Origin: a bacterium
GTDB taxonomy: Bacteria; Armatimonadota; HRBIN16
NCBI GenBank assembly: GCA_025057335.1
Contig: JANWXG010000086.1
Coordinates: 1-9,434 of the forward strand
Length of the DNA stretch: 9,434 nucleotides
Reading direction: 5' to 3'
The position numbers and the translations under genes are program-made. This document shows, in pieces, positions 1-6,261 of this stretch. Below the pieces are notes generated by a model. The model was not told where the DNA came from and made no database searches. It saw only the letters and a list, made by a program, of their open reading frames with translations. The first letter of the stretch is position 1, and each line of letters starts with the position of its first letter.

Positions 1-1345
1 CCTTCCAACCTGCCTGGTGGGCGCGCTCCGCCAGAGCGAGACAGAGTGTCGTCTTACCCTCGCCTCGCTTCCCGGTGAGTATTACCCGCTGGCGCGCGCC
101 CAGATGCTTCTGCCACCAGTCCACCAGATGGAACAGGCGCGCTAGCGTAGAAGCAGGTTGGCGCACCACCGCCCTCATGTCAGGAATACTGGCAAGAAAG
201 GCGGGCAGGGCACGAAAAGCGGACTGCACTGCCGCCTGCACGATGGCGAAACGTCCTCGTGACAGCAGGCGGAGGATATGGGGATGAGTGAGCTCCACGC
301 CGATAGCCCCAAACAACGCTACCACTAGCACCGCCCTCTGCGCCATGCGCAATCCTGCCAGCAGACCATCTGCCATCTCCCCTCTCACCGCCCCCAACAC
401 CAGCCCAGAGAGCAATACGATAACGAGCATCTCCCCCCACAGACGGGGATGGATGAATCGGCGGGCAACGGGGCGGTAGCGTAGCAAAATCCCCGTGACG
501 ACCACGGCGAGGAGCGGTATTGTGAGGTAGGGAGTAGCTGCGCCGATAAGCCACAACCCCACAGGCAGCAAAAACAGCAGCGCCACAAGCAGAGGCAGCG
601 AATGGCGGAAGGGGGCAGCCCTTTGCTCCGGCTGCGCGGGCGCCACCTCTAAGGGGTCAACATCTTCCGAGACACGAGCATCCCTCTGCTGAACCTGCCT
701 GCCGAAATACCAGCCAGCCAACCCTGCGGCGATTCCTAGGATGCTCTGCACTGCGGCGAGCGCAAGGAGCACGTTCGCGGGCTGCAGACCGTGCCAGCCC
801 GTGACCTTGGAGGCGAACTGTACTAGCCCCGTGAACACGCGCACCAGGTCGGCACCGTACACGATGGTCAGCGCCACAATCTTGTGTAACAGTGTGTAGC
901 TGACCGCTAGCGCCCCGCCGAGCGCACAGCCTACCCAGCCTCGCCCCAGAAGCTGCAGCACGAGCTGCAAAATCACCCCCTCAGCGAAGATGCCTATCAT
1001 GGGACCGAGCAACACGGCGCTGGGAGACACCGATTTCATCAGCGCGCACACCAGCGCTGCCCGCCAGAGGAGCCCGCGCACCTCCCACACCTGCGCCGCC
1101 GCCGTCAGCAAGAACACGCTGGCTGTCGCCATCATCGTGCCTGCAAAAGGGATGCGCAGGTTGTGCAGAGCGCTGCCCACCACAATCTCGAACGCCGCCC
1201 AGAGGCTGCCCAGCGCCGCCGCTCGACTCCAGAGACGAATCGCCTCCGACGACGGGGATGACTTGGCAAGAATGTGCTGCGATGCGACCACTGCTAATCC
1301 CTCTGTAACCTCCTCTGCGTCTGGCACCAGATTCTTCACATGCAA
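1..1345 (-). CDS. Polytopic membrane protein with C-terminal P-loop NTPase domain; ECF-transporter-like fusion (partial, runs off left edge)
   Basis: An open minus-strand frame runs without a stop from about 1345 to the left edge (about 448 residues), so the C-terminus is missing. Numbering from a TTG at 1343-1345, which has an AAAGG 8 nt upstream, the parts in order are as follows. Residues 45-205 are hydrophobic with about six likely membrane segments, including a conserved-looking stretch with WAAFE, HNLRIPFAGT and KSVSPSAVLLGPMIG (about 49-116). Residues 210-248 are a charged, proline-rich linker. Residues 250-355 are a second membrane region ending LRMAQRAVLVVALFGAIGVE, followed by an amphipathic segment resembling the coupling region of EcfT/CbiQ. 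A Walker A motif GKRGEGKT (425-432; Lys431) then follows. The Walker A setting (VILTGKRGEGKTTL, then ERAHQAGWK) resembles THEP1-type nucleoside triphosphatases. I infer a single-chain energy-coupling-factor-like transporter. The substrate is unknown. Walker B lies outside the window. GTG 1337-1339 is an alternative start. The gene begins about 46 nt after the M42 peptidase stop, probably in the same transcript. Confidence 0.75.
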   Translation of the reverse strand, partial: MHVKNLVPDAEEVTEGLAVVASQHILAKSSPSSEAIRLWSRAAALGSLWAAFEIVVGSALHNLRIPFAGTMMATASVFLLTAAAQVWEVRGLLWRAALVCALMKSVSPSAVLLGPMIGIFAEGVILQLVLQLLGRGWVGCALGGALAVSYTLLHKIVALTIVYGADLVRVFTGLVQFASKVTGWHGLQPANVLLALAAVQSILGIAAGLAGWYFGRQVQQRDARVSEDVDPLEVAPAQPEQRAAPFRHSLPLLVALLFLLPVGLWLIGAATPYLTIPLLAVVVTGILLRYRPVARRFIHPRLWGEMLVIVLLSGLVLGAVRGEMADGLLAGLRMAQRAVLVVALFGAIGVELTHPHILRLLSRGRFAIVQAAVQSAFRALPAFLASIPDMRAVVRQPASTLARLFHLVDWWQKHLGARQRVILTGKRGEGKTTLCLALAERAHQAGWK

Positions 1346-1391
1346 GCCGAAGACCTTTGCACGCGGTCTGCCCTCAGTCTCCCCTCGAAGG

Positions 1392-2444
1392 TCAGAAGCG
1401 GTAGTCTCGCGTGTGCGCCTCCTCGAGGTAGCGCGCCAGCAGAGTGACTGCTGCCTCTACATCCTTACGATGTACCATCTCGTTGACGGTATGCACGTAG
1501 CGCGTGGGCACGCTGAGCGTGATGCTCACGACGCCTGCGCGGCTGCGTTGCAAGGCGCCTGCGTCGGTGCCGCCGCGCGGCAGAATCTCCATCTGGTGCG
1601 GAATGCCCTCGCGCTCGGCAATCTCGCGAAAGTGTTCTACCAGCTTGGGATGGCAGATGAGGCTGCCGTCCATCACCTTGATAGCGACGCCCTGCCCTAA
1701 CTTCGTCACCGTCTCCGTATCGGAAGGGCCGGGATAGTCGTTGGCGAGCGTCACGTCCAGGGCGATGCCCACTTCTGGCTCGATGGCGTACGCCGCGGTC
1801 GTTGCGCCGCGCAAGCCCACCTCCTCCTGCGCGGTCGCCACCGCGTAGATATCCACTTCTGTGCGCTTCTCCCGCAGCAGGCGCAACGCCTCAATCATCA
1901 CGAACACGCCCACGCGGTCATCCATTGCCTTGCCGAAGAAGGTGTCCCCGCAGGATTCGGTCGTGCGGTCCATCGTCACCATATCGCCGACGGATACCTT
2001 CTCCTTCACCTGCTCGGCGGTCATGCCCAGGTCTACGAAGAAGCTCTCGATCTGCGGTGCCTTGTTCTGTTCTTCGGGGGTCAGCAGATGGGCGGGCTTT
2101 GTAGAATATGCCAGCACACCGCGCAGCGCCTCGCCCATGCGCGTATGCACGACCACGCGCTGCGCGAACAGCTGACGGGCGTCGAAACCGCCCAACGGCT
2201 GCAAGCGCACAAAGCCCTTGTCGTCGATGTAGCGCACCAGGAAGCCGATTTCATCCATGTGTGCTGCCAGCATCACCTTCCGTGCGCCGTTGCCTCGCTT
2301 GACGCCGATCACATTGCCCATCACGTCTACTTCTATGCTGTCCACTAAAGGCGACAGCGCCTCTCTGACCACCTGTCGTATCTGGTCTTCCTTGCCTGGC
2401 ACGCCTGGCGTCTCGCACAACCGCTTCAACAGCTCAAACTCCAT
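1392..2444 (-). CDS. M42 family metallopeptidase (glutamyl aminopeptidase / deblocking aminopeptidase-like)
   Basis: This 350-residue protein has the normal length for family M42, the cytosolic di-metal aminopeptidases that form large TET-like assemblies and trim short peptides. The metal and catalytic signature is complete: H62 and D64 in AAHMDEIGF, D175 in KAMDDRVG, the general base E207 and metal ligand E208 in TAQEEVGLRG, D230 in ALDVTLANDYPG, and H318 in PTRYVHT. The start at 2444 (ATG) is chosen because AGGAGG lies 5 nt upstream and the product begins MEFELLKRLCETPGVPGKE, the usual M42 start. An in-frame ATG at 2486 falls inside the palindromic repeat and is rejected. It sits between a dehydrogenase (upstream, beyond the repeats) and the membrane ATPase (downstream, 46-nt gap). 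Exact substrate preference (Glu/Asp, Leu or broad) cannot be read from the sequence. Older annotations sometimes call such proteins endoglucanase or cellulase M, which is misleading. Confidence 0.95.
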   Translation of the reverse strand: MEFELLKRLCETPGVPGKEDQIRQVVREALSPLVDSIEVDVMGNVIGVKRGNGARKVMLAAHMDEIGFLVRYIDDKGFVRLQPLGGFDARQLFAQRVVVHTRMGEALRGVLAYSTKPAHLLTPEEQNKAPQIESFFVDLGMTAEQVKEKVSVGDMVTMDRTTESCGDTFFGKAMDDRVGVFVMIEALRLLREKRTEVDIYAVATAQEEVGLRGATTAAYAIEPEVGIALDVTLANDYPGPSDTETVTKLGQGVAIKVMDGSLICHPKLVEHFREIAEREGIPHQMEILPRGGTDAGALQRSRAGVVSITLSVPTRYVHTVNEMVHRKDVEAAVTLLARYLEEAHTRDYRF

Positions 2445-2472
2445 GTTCGCCTCCTCTCCTCGGTGCTTTTTC

Positions 2473-2607
2473 TCATAGCCCACCATTGAAATGGTGGGCT
2501 ATGATGACGTAGAAACCTGCCTGCGCAGGTTGTTGAAATCCGCACAGGCGGATTTCACTGCCCGTAGCCCCCGATTTCCATCGGGGCGCACGCGCCGTCG
2601 TGTGTGC
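2473..2607. repeat. Composite palindromic repeat, unit A (intact, five stem-loops)
   Basis: Five inverted repeats follow one another. (1) 2473-2487/2490-2504 has 15-bp perfect arms around GA, with the core GCCCACCATT..AATGGTGGGC. (2) 2514-2520/2525-2531 is AACCTGC/GCAGGTT with a 4-nt loop. (3) 2535-2543/2548-2556 is GAAATCCGC/GCGGATTTC with a 4-nt loop. (4) 2569-2575/2580-2586 is CCCCGAT/ATCGGGG with a 4-nt loop. (5) 2585-2591/2604-2610 is GGCGCAC/GTGCGCC, which overlaps the edge of unit B. The regular 4-nt loops and repeated architecture look like a REP/BIME-type interspersed element of the kind mobilised by REP-associated tyrosine transposases. No such transposase is in this window. Confidence 0.85.
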
Positions 2608-2714
2608 GCCCACCATTGAAATGGTGGGCTATAGTAACGCAAAACCTGCCTGCGCAGGTGGTTCAAACGCTTAGACGGATTTCACTACCCATAGTCCCCG
2701 ACTTCAGCTGAAAG
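2608..2714. repeat. Composite palindromic repeat, unit B (degenerate second copy)
   Basis: This is a direct repeat of unit A displaced by about 130 bp. Its first 25 nt (2608-2632) match unit A 2478-2502 exactly, including GCCCACCATT/AATGGTGGGC with a GA centre. The second stem is kept as ACCTGC/GCAGGT (2644-2649/2654-2659). The third has lost its left arm (2664-2675), while the right arm CGGATTTCAC remains. The fourth keeps only its CCCCGA left arm (2696-2701), and the right side is replaced by TTCAG/CTGAA (2703-2712). The gradient of decay away from the first stem suggests an older copy than unit A. Confidence 0.8.
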
Positions 2715-2765
2715 AAGATACCAAATCACCGCCGGGCAGCGCACTGGTCTATGGGATTGCCGAGC

Positions 2766-3656
2766 CTATTCGCTCCTGGGGGCAATCTGCACGCCCGCCC
2801 AGGATTCAATCAGCTTCACGACCGCTGTATGGTCGACGTCGCCGCCTATCTGCGCCTTTGCCATCTCGAACATCTCCGCGGCGAGCTGCATCAGCGGCGC
2901 TGGCACGTATGCCTCCCGCGCCATCGCGACCGCAATGCGCGTATCCTTCGCTAGCAGGGCAAGGCTGAAAGTGTTGGGGAACTGTCGGGTCAGCACCCGT
3001 TCGGGAAAGTGCACCTCCGTGGAGAAGGAGCGCCCCGAGCTGACGTTGATGACCTCCAGTGCGACGGCGGGGTCTACTCCCAGCTTCGCCAGCGTCGCCA
3101 GCCCTTCCGCTGCCGAGAGCAGCCCGATCGCTAGGAGCATGTTGTTCACTGCCTTCACTGCGTGCCCCGCGCCCACGTCGCCTACGTGGAACACCTTGCC
3201 CGCGAACGCTCCAATCACGGGCAGGGCGCGCTCGTAGCTCTCACGGCTGCCCCCGACCATTACCGTCAGCGTGCCTGCCTCTGCTCCCGCCTTGCCTCCC
3301 GACACGGGGGCGTCCAGAAAATCGCACCCCCGCTCGCGCAACCGCTGGGCGAGACGACGGCTGTGCTGGGGGTCGCCGCTCGTGCAGTCTACCCACAGGG
3401 TGCCGGGCTTTAAGGCGGGCAGAAGCTGTTCCAGTATCGCCTCCACCTCGACGCTGGTAGGCAGGCAGGTGAAGAGAAACTCCGCTGCAGCGGTCTCCCT
3501 GAGGTCGGTCACGGCATACGAGCCAAACTGCTGGGCGTGTGCCTGCGCTTTGCTCGCCGTGCGGTTCCAGACAAGGGTCTCGAACCGCCGGGCAAGGTGT
3601 CCCGCCATCGGATACCCCATCGTGCCCAGACCAATGAACGCTACTCTGTTCGCCAT
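2766..3656 (-). CDS. NAD(P)-dependent beta-hydroxyacid dehydrogenase (3-hydroxyisobutyrate dehydrogenase / glyoxylate reductase family)
   Basis: This 296-residue protein has the typical family length and layout. The N-terminal Rossmann domain opens with GLGTMG (9-14), the substrate loop is DAPVSGGKAGAEAG (115-128), and the catalytic lysine is K168 in HAVKAVNN, followed by the all-helical C-terminal domain. The family oxidises or reduces small beta-hydroxyacids and aldehydes in the cytoplasm (3-hydroxyisobutyrate, tartronate semialdehyde, glyoxylate, succinate semialdehyde). After the second Rossmann strand the sequence is WNRT (30-33). An Arg-Thr/Ser here is characteristic of NADPH-preferring glyoxylate/succinic semialdehyde reductases and contrasts with the Asp of NAD-specific members, so I infer NADP(H) preference. 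ATG 3654-3656 follows GAGGAG by 7 nt. A short upstream frame stops 4 nt before this ATG. No pathway partner for valine degradation is visible, so the substrate remains open. Confidence 0.9.
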   Translation of the reverse strand: MANRVAFIGLGTMGYPMAGHLARRFETLVWNRTASKAQAHAQQFGSYAVTDLRETAAAEFLFTCLPTSVEVEAILEQLLPALKPGTLWVDCTSGDPQHSRRLAQRLRERGCDFLDAPVSGGKAGAEAGTLTVMVGGSRESYERALPVIGAFAGKVFHVGDVGAGHAVKAVNNMLLAIGLLSAAEGLATLAKLGVDPAVALEVINVSSGRSFSTEVHFPERVLTRQFPNTFSLALLAKDTRIAVAMAREAYVPAPLMQLAAEMFEMAKAQIGGDVDHTAVVKLIESWAGVQIAPRSE

Positions 3657-3660
3657 CTGT

Positions 3661-3954
3661 TCACTCCTCAGTGAATAGATACGACTGCTCCTGGTAGTCT
3701 GTCGTCGCGTGCCGCGTCGGCAGGAGCGCCATCTGCAACGGGTGACGCCGCCTGCTCCAGAAGTATTCGTTCTCGGCGTCGCTTTCGCCTGCGCATGGGC
3801 TGCCCTGACCCCGCCTCAGGCGTCTCGTGGAAGCAGCAACCGATGCAGGAAATGCTCGCTGTAGTATCGTAGGATGTATGCGCTCAGCGACGCCCGTCGT
3901 TGCGCCAGAGAGTGCGCACGACCTGCGGCGCTGAGCATAGCAGATGACATGCAT
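3661..3954 (-). pseudogene. Short uncharacterised reading frame or gene remnant just upstream of the dehydrogenase
   Basis: A 97-codon frame (ATG 3952-3954) ends in TGA at 3661-3663, only 4 nt before the dehydrogenase ATG, and its last codons contain that gene's ribosome binding site. This is the spacing expected of a translationally coupled upstream gene. The final 40 or so residues (ending YQEQSYLFTEE) have ordinary composition and GC-rich third positions. The N-terminal half is rich in Arg, Ala and Ser and looks like non-coding sequence read by chance. No ribosome binding site was seen before the 3954 ATG, and that start would leave only 14 bp before the divergent GH2 gene. It could be the tail of a decayed gene, a small protein with a later start, or chance. 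I do not recognise it. Confidence 0.25.
3882..3936. promoter_or_regulatory. Long imperfect stem-loop upstream of the GH2 gene
   Basis: The outer arms GCTCAGCG (3882-3889) and CGCTGAGC (3929-3936) pair perfectly over 8 bp. Inside them, GTCG-T-TGCGC (3896-3905) pairs with GCGCA-CGAC (3914-3922) as 5 bp plus 4 bp around one bulged T, with an 8-nt apical loop. The structure ends 32 nt before the GH2 start codon, so it could be a 5'-UTR element or an operator-like site for the GH2 gene. It is not followed by a T-run, so it is not a simple terminator. The high GC of the region makes chance pairing possible. Confidence 0.3.
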
Positions 3955-3968
3955 GGCGAGGTGGAAGC

Positions 3969-6257
3969 ATGGCGCAGGGCGTGCCTGTGTGCATGTGGAC
4001 TCTATGGATGATGGTGGGGCTTATGGCGACGGTATCTGCTCAACCTCTGGTTCCGCGTGCGGAACATCCGCGTCCCGATTTTCAACGCGACCTCTGGCTG
4101 AACCTGAACGGCGAATGGGAGTTCGAGATAGACGATCAAGGGGTCGGTGAGCAGCAGGGCTGGACATCGGGTAGAAGATTCTCCAGACGAATCATCGTGC
4201 CGTTCTGCCCCGAAAGCCGACTCTCTGGCATCGGCTACACTGACTTCATGACGCATGTATGGTATCGGCGTCACTTCCGCGTGCCTGCAAGCATGAGGGG
4301 AAAACGGCTCTTGCTGCACTTCGGCGCAGTGGACTGGCACGCCCGCGTATGGCTCAACGGTGAGTTTCTGGGGGAGCATCGCGGCGGATACACGCCCTTC
4401 CGCTTTGAGGTCACGCGCCAGGTGCGGGAGGGAGACAACGAGCTGGTAGTGCACGTGATAGACAACACGCGCTCTGGCAAGCAGGCAACGGGCAAGCAGA
4501 GCCACGAACGACACTCCTACGGCTGCGTCTACACGCGCACCACAGGCATCTGGCAGACTGTGTGGCTGGAAGCGACGGGAGACACCTACCTGAGAAGCTT
4601 CTGGCTCCTCCCCGACCCCGACGGCGGGAGAGTGGTCTTTCAGGGATGGATAGACGGCACTCAAAAGGGCACAAAGGTACGCCTGCGCGCCTACGCAGGG
4701 GGCAAACTGGTGGGCGAAGAGGTCGTGCCCGCGAACTGGCGCAACACGATAGGCGTGCTGAAGCTCTCCACGGTGAAACTGTGGCATCCGGGCAAGCCGT
4801 TCCTGTATGACCTCGTGATCACTGTGGAGCGCAACGGCAGAGCAGTGGATACAGTGAAGAGCTATTTCGGCTTGCGCAAGATTACTATCGAAGGCAACCG
4901 CTTCCTGATTAACGGCAAGCCCGTGTTCCAGCGGCTGGTGTTAGACCAGGGCTACTATCCCGACGGCATCTACACCGCCCCATCCGACGAGGCGCTGCGC
5001 AGGGACATCGAGCTGGCAATGGCGGCGGGGTTCAACGGCGCGCGCCTGCACCAGAAGGTGTTCGAGCCTCGCTTCCTCTACTGGGCGGATAAACTGGGGT
5101 ATATGGTCTGGGGCGAGTACCCCTCGTGGGGGCTCAATCTCAACGACTATGAGGCGGTGACCCACGCCGTGCAGGAGTGGCGCGAAGTGCTGGAGCGCGA
5201 CCGCAACCACCCTAGCATCATCGGCTGGTGCCCCCTCAACGAGACAGACAGCAGCGCAGGCGCCGCCTTCGCGCAGATGTTGCTGGCAACGACACAGACG
5301 ATGGACCCGACGCGCCCCTGGCTGGACTCCAGCGGCTACGTGCACTTCGTGCCTGAAACGGACGTGTACGACTGTCACGACTACACGCAAGACCCTGAAG
5401 TGTTCGCGCGGCGCTACGAATCCCTGAAGCAGCTGGGGACGCGCGCATGGAACAACGTGCCTGGCGACCCGCGCAGCGCCTATCGCGGTCAACCCTACTT
5501 CGTGAGCGAGTACGGCGGCATACGCATCCGCACGGAGCGCAGCGTGGGCGAAGGCTGGGGCTACGGTGAGACCGACCTGCAGGAGTTCCTACAACGCTAC
5601 AAGGCGCTCACCGATGTGTTGATGGACAACCCCAACATGTTCGGCTTCTGCTACACCCAGCTCACCGATATTGAGCAGGAGCAGAACGGCGTGTACTTCT
5701 ACGACAGGCAACCAAAGTTCGACCCCGCGCTGCTGAAAGCCATCAACTCGCGTCCCGCGGCGTACGAGACCCAGCCCCCGCGCGTGATTGACGTCCGATG
5801 GCAAACCCTCTTGCCCACTTCACAGCAGCAGGCACAACGCTGGCGATACACCACTACGCCCCCTTCAGAAGGTTGGTTCCTGCCCGATTTCGACGACAGC
5901 GCCTGGCAGGAGGGAGAGGGCGGATTCGGCACGCCAGGCACGCCCGGTGCAGTAGTGCGCACTCTGTGGAGCGGTAAGGATATCTGGATACGACGCCGAT
6001 TCCACCTGAACCAGGTGGACTTCCGGCACCTTGCGCTCTTGCTGCATCACGACGAGGATGCGGAAATCTATGTCAACGGCACGCTGGTCGCTCGCGTCAC
6101 GGGGTATCTCACTGGCTACACGGAGCACCTTGCCACCGAGGCGCTCAGGCAAGCTCTTCGAGCAGGGGAAAACGTGATTGCGGTGCGCTGTCGCCAGACG
6201 GTAGGCGGACAGTATATCGACGTGGGCATCGTGGGGGGAAACCCGCCAGTGCGATAG
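3969..6257 (+). CDS. Glycoside hydrolase family 2 enzyme (beta-galactosidase/beta-glucuronidase-like), putatively exported
   Basis: A 762-residue retaining exo-glycosidase of the GH2 type. In order: a hydrophobic N-terminus with probable cleavage after VSA (residues 22-24); a sugar-binding jelly-roll domain (about 30-195; LNLNGEWEFEID, WYRRHFRVP, VWLNGEFLGEHRGGYTPF); an immunoglobulin-like domain (about 200-300); and a TIM barrel (about 305-600). The acid/base is E425 in GWCPLNETD and the nucleophile is E514 in FVSEYGG, 89 residues apart as usual. A further C-terminal module (about 610-762; WFLPDFDDSAWQEGEGGFGTPG, IYVNGTLVARVTGY, GENVIAVRC) looks like a second galactose-binding-like beta-sandwich. 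ATG 3969 follows GAGGTGG by 4 nt. The signal-like N-terminus is odd because it has no Lys or Arg before the hydrophobic core, so export is likely but not certain. Substrate (beta-galactoside, beta-glucuronide, beta-mannoside or other) cannot be decided. It is the only plus-strand gene, probably its own transcription unit, and converges on proB. Confidence 0.93.
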   Translation: MAQGVPVCMWTLWMMVGLMATVSAQPLVPRAEHPRPDFQRDLWLNLNGEWEFEIDDQGVGEQQGWTSGRRFSRRIIVPFCPESRLSGIGYTDFMTHVWYRRHFRVPASMRGKRLLLHFGAVDWHARVWLNGEFLGEHRGGYTPFRFEVTRQVREGDNELVVHVIDNTRSGKQATGKQSHERHSYGCVYTRTTGIWQTVWLEATGDTYLRSFWLLPDPDGGRVVFQGWIDGTQKGTKVRLRAYAGGKLVGEEVVPANWRNTIGVLKLSTVKLWHPGKPFLYDLVITVERNGRAVDTVKSYFGLRKITIEGNRFLINGKPVFQRLVLDQGYYPDGIYTAPSDEALRRDIELAMAAGFNGARLHQKVFEPRFLYWADKLGYMVWGEYPSWGLNLNDYEAVTHAVQEWREVLERDRNHPSIIGWCPLNETDSSAGAAFAQMLLATTQTMDPTRPWLDSSGYVHFVPETDVYDCHDYTQDPEVFARRYESLKQLGTRAWNNVPGDPRSAYRGQPYFVSEYGGIRIRTERSVGEGWGYGETDLQEFLQRYKALTDVLMDNPNMFGFCYTQLTDIEQEQNGVYFYDRQPKFDPALLKAINSRPAAYETQPPRVIDVRWQTLLPTSQQQAQRWRYTTTPPSEGWFLPDFDDSAWQEGEGGFGTPGTPGAVVRTLWSGKDIWIRRRFHLNQVDFRHLALLLHHDEDAEIYVNGTLVARVTGYLTGYTEHLATEALRQALRAGENVIAVRCRQTVGGQYIDVGIVGGNPPVR

Positions 6258-6261
6258 GCAA

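Larger units (their letters stand above)
2445..2765. other. Intergenic interval occupied by nested inverted repeats
   Basis: About 320 bp separate the dehydrogenase stop from the M42 start. The part nearest the M42 gene is its ribosome binding site. Positions 2473-2714 are almost entirely inverted repeats (listed separately), and 2715-2765 shows nothing recognisable. No convincing promoter was found for the M42 gene. Transcription could therefore start within or beyond the repeats, or read through from the dehydrogenase gene. I see no T-run next to any hairpin that would make it a standard intrinsic terminator on either strand. Confidence 0.6.
3657..3968. other. Divergent intergenic interval between the dehydrogenase and the GH2 gene
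   Basis: About 310 bp lie between two divergently transcribed genes and must contain the promoters of at least the GH2 gene. I found no convincing pair of -35 and -10 boxes on either strand. The interval holds the doubtful short reading frame 3661-3954, a long imperfect hairpin at 3882-3936, and the GH2 ribosome binding site (GAGGTGG at 3958-3964, 4 nt before the ATG). Confidence 0.5.

Noticed and set aside
990..1700. Plus-strand open frame of 236 codons
   Set aside because: It overlaps the membrane protein and the M42 peptidase on the other strand, both of which carry clear family motifs; its composition is that of an antisense shadow in GC-rich DNA.
2445..2486. N-terminal extension of the M42 peptidase from the ATG at 2486
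   Set aside because: The extra 14 codons read into the palindromic repeat, and a near-ideal AGGAGG site sits just before the ATG at 2444.
2473..2504. Intrinsic terminator for the dehydrogenase or M42 gene
   Set aside because: The 15-bp hairpin has no T-run following it in the direction of either gene; the nearby T-run (2467-2471) would be an A-run on the transcribed minus-strand RNA.
2473..2714. CRISPR array
   Set aside because: There are only two long units about 130 bp apart, made of different internal stems, without short identical repeats and unique spacers, and no cas genes are present.
4002..4787. Minus-strand open frame of 261 codons inside the GH2 gene
   Set aside because: It is a shadow of the GH2 N-terminal domains, with no plausible start region or motif.
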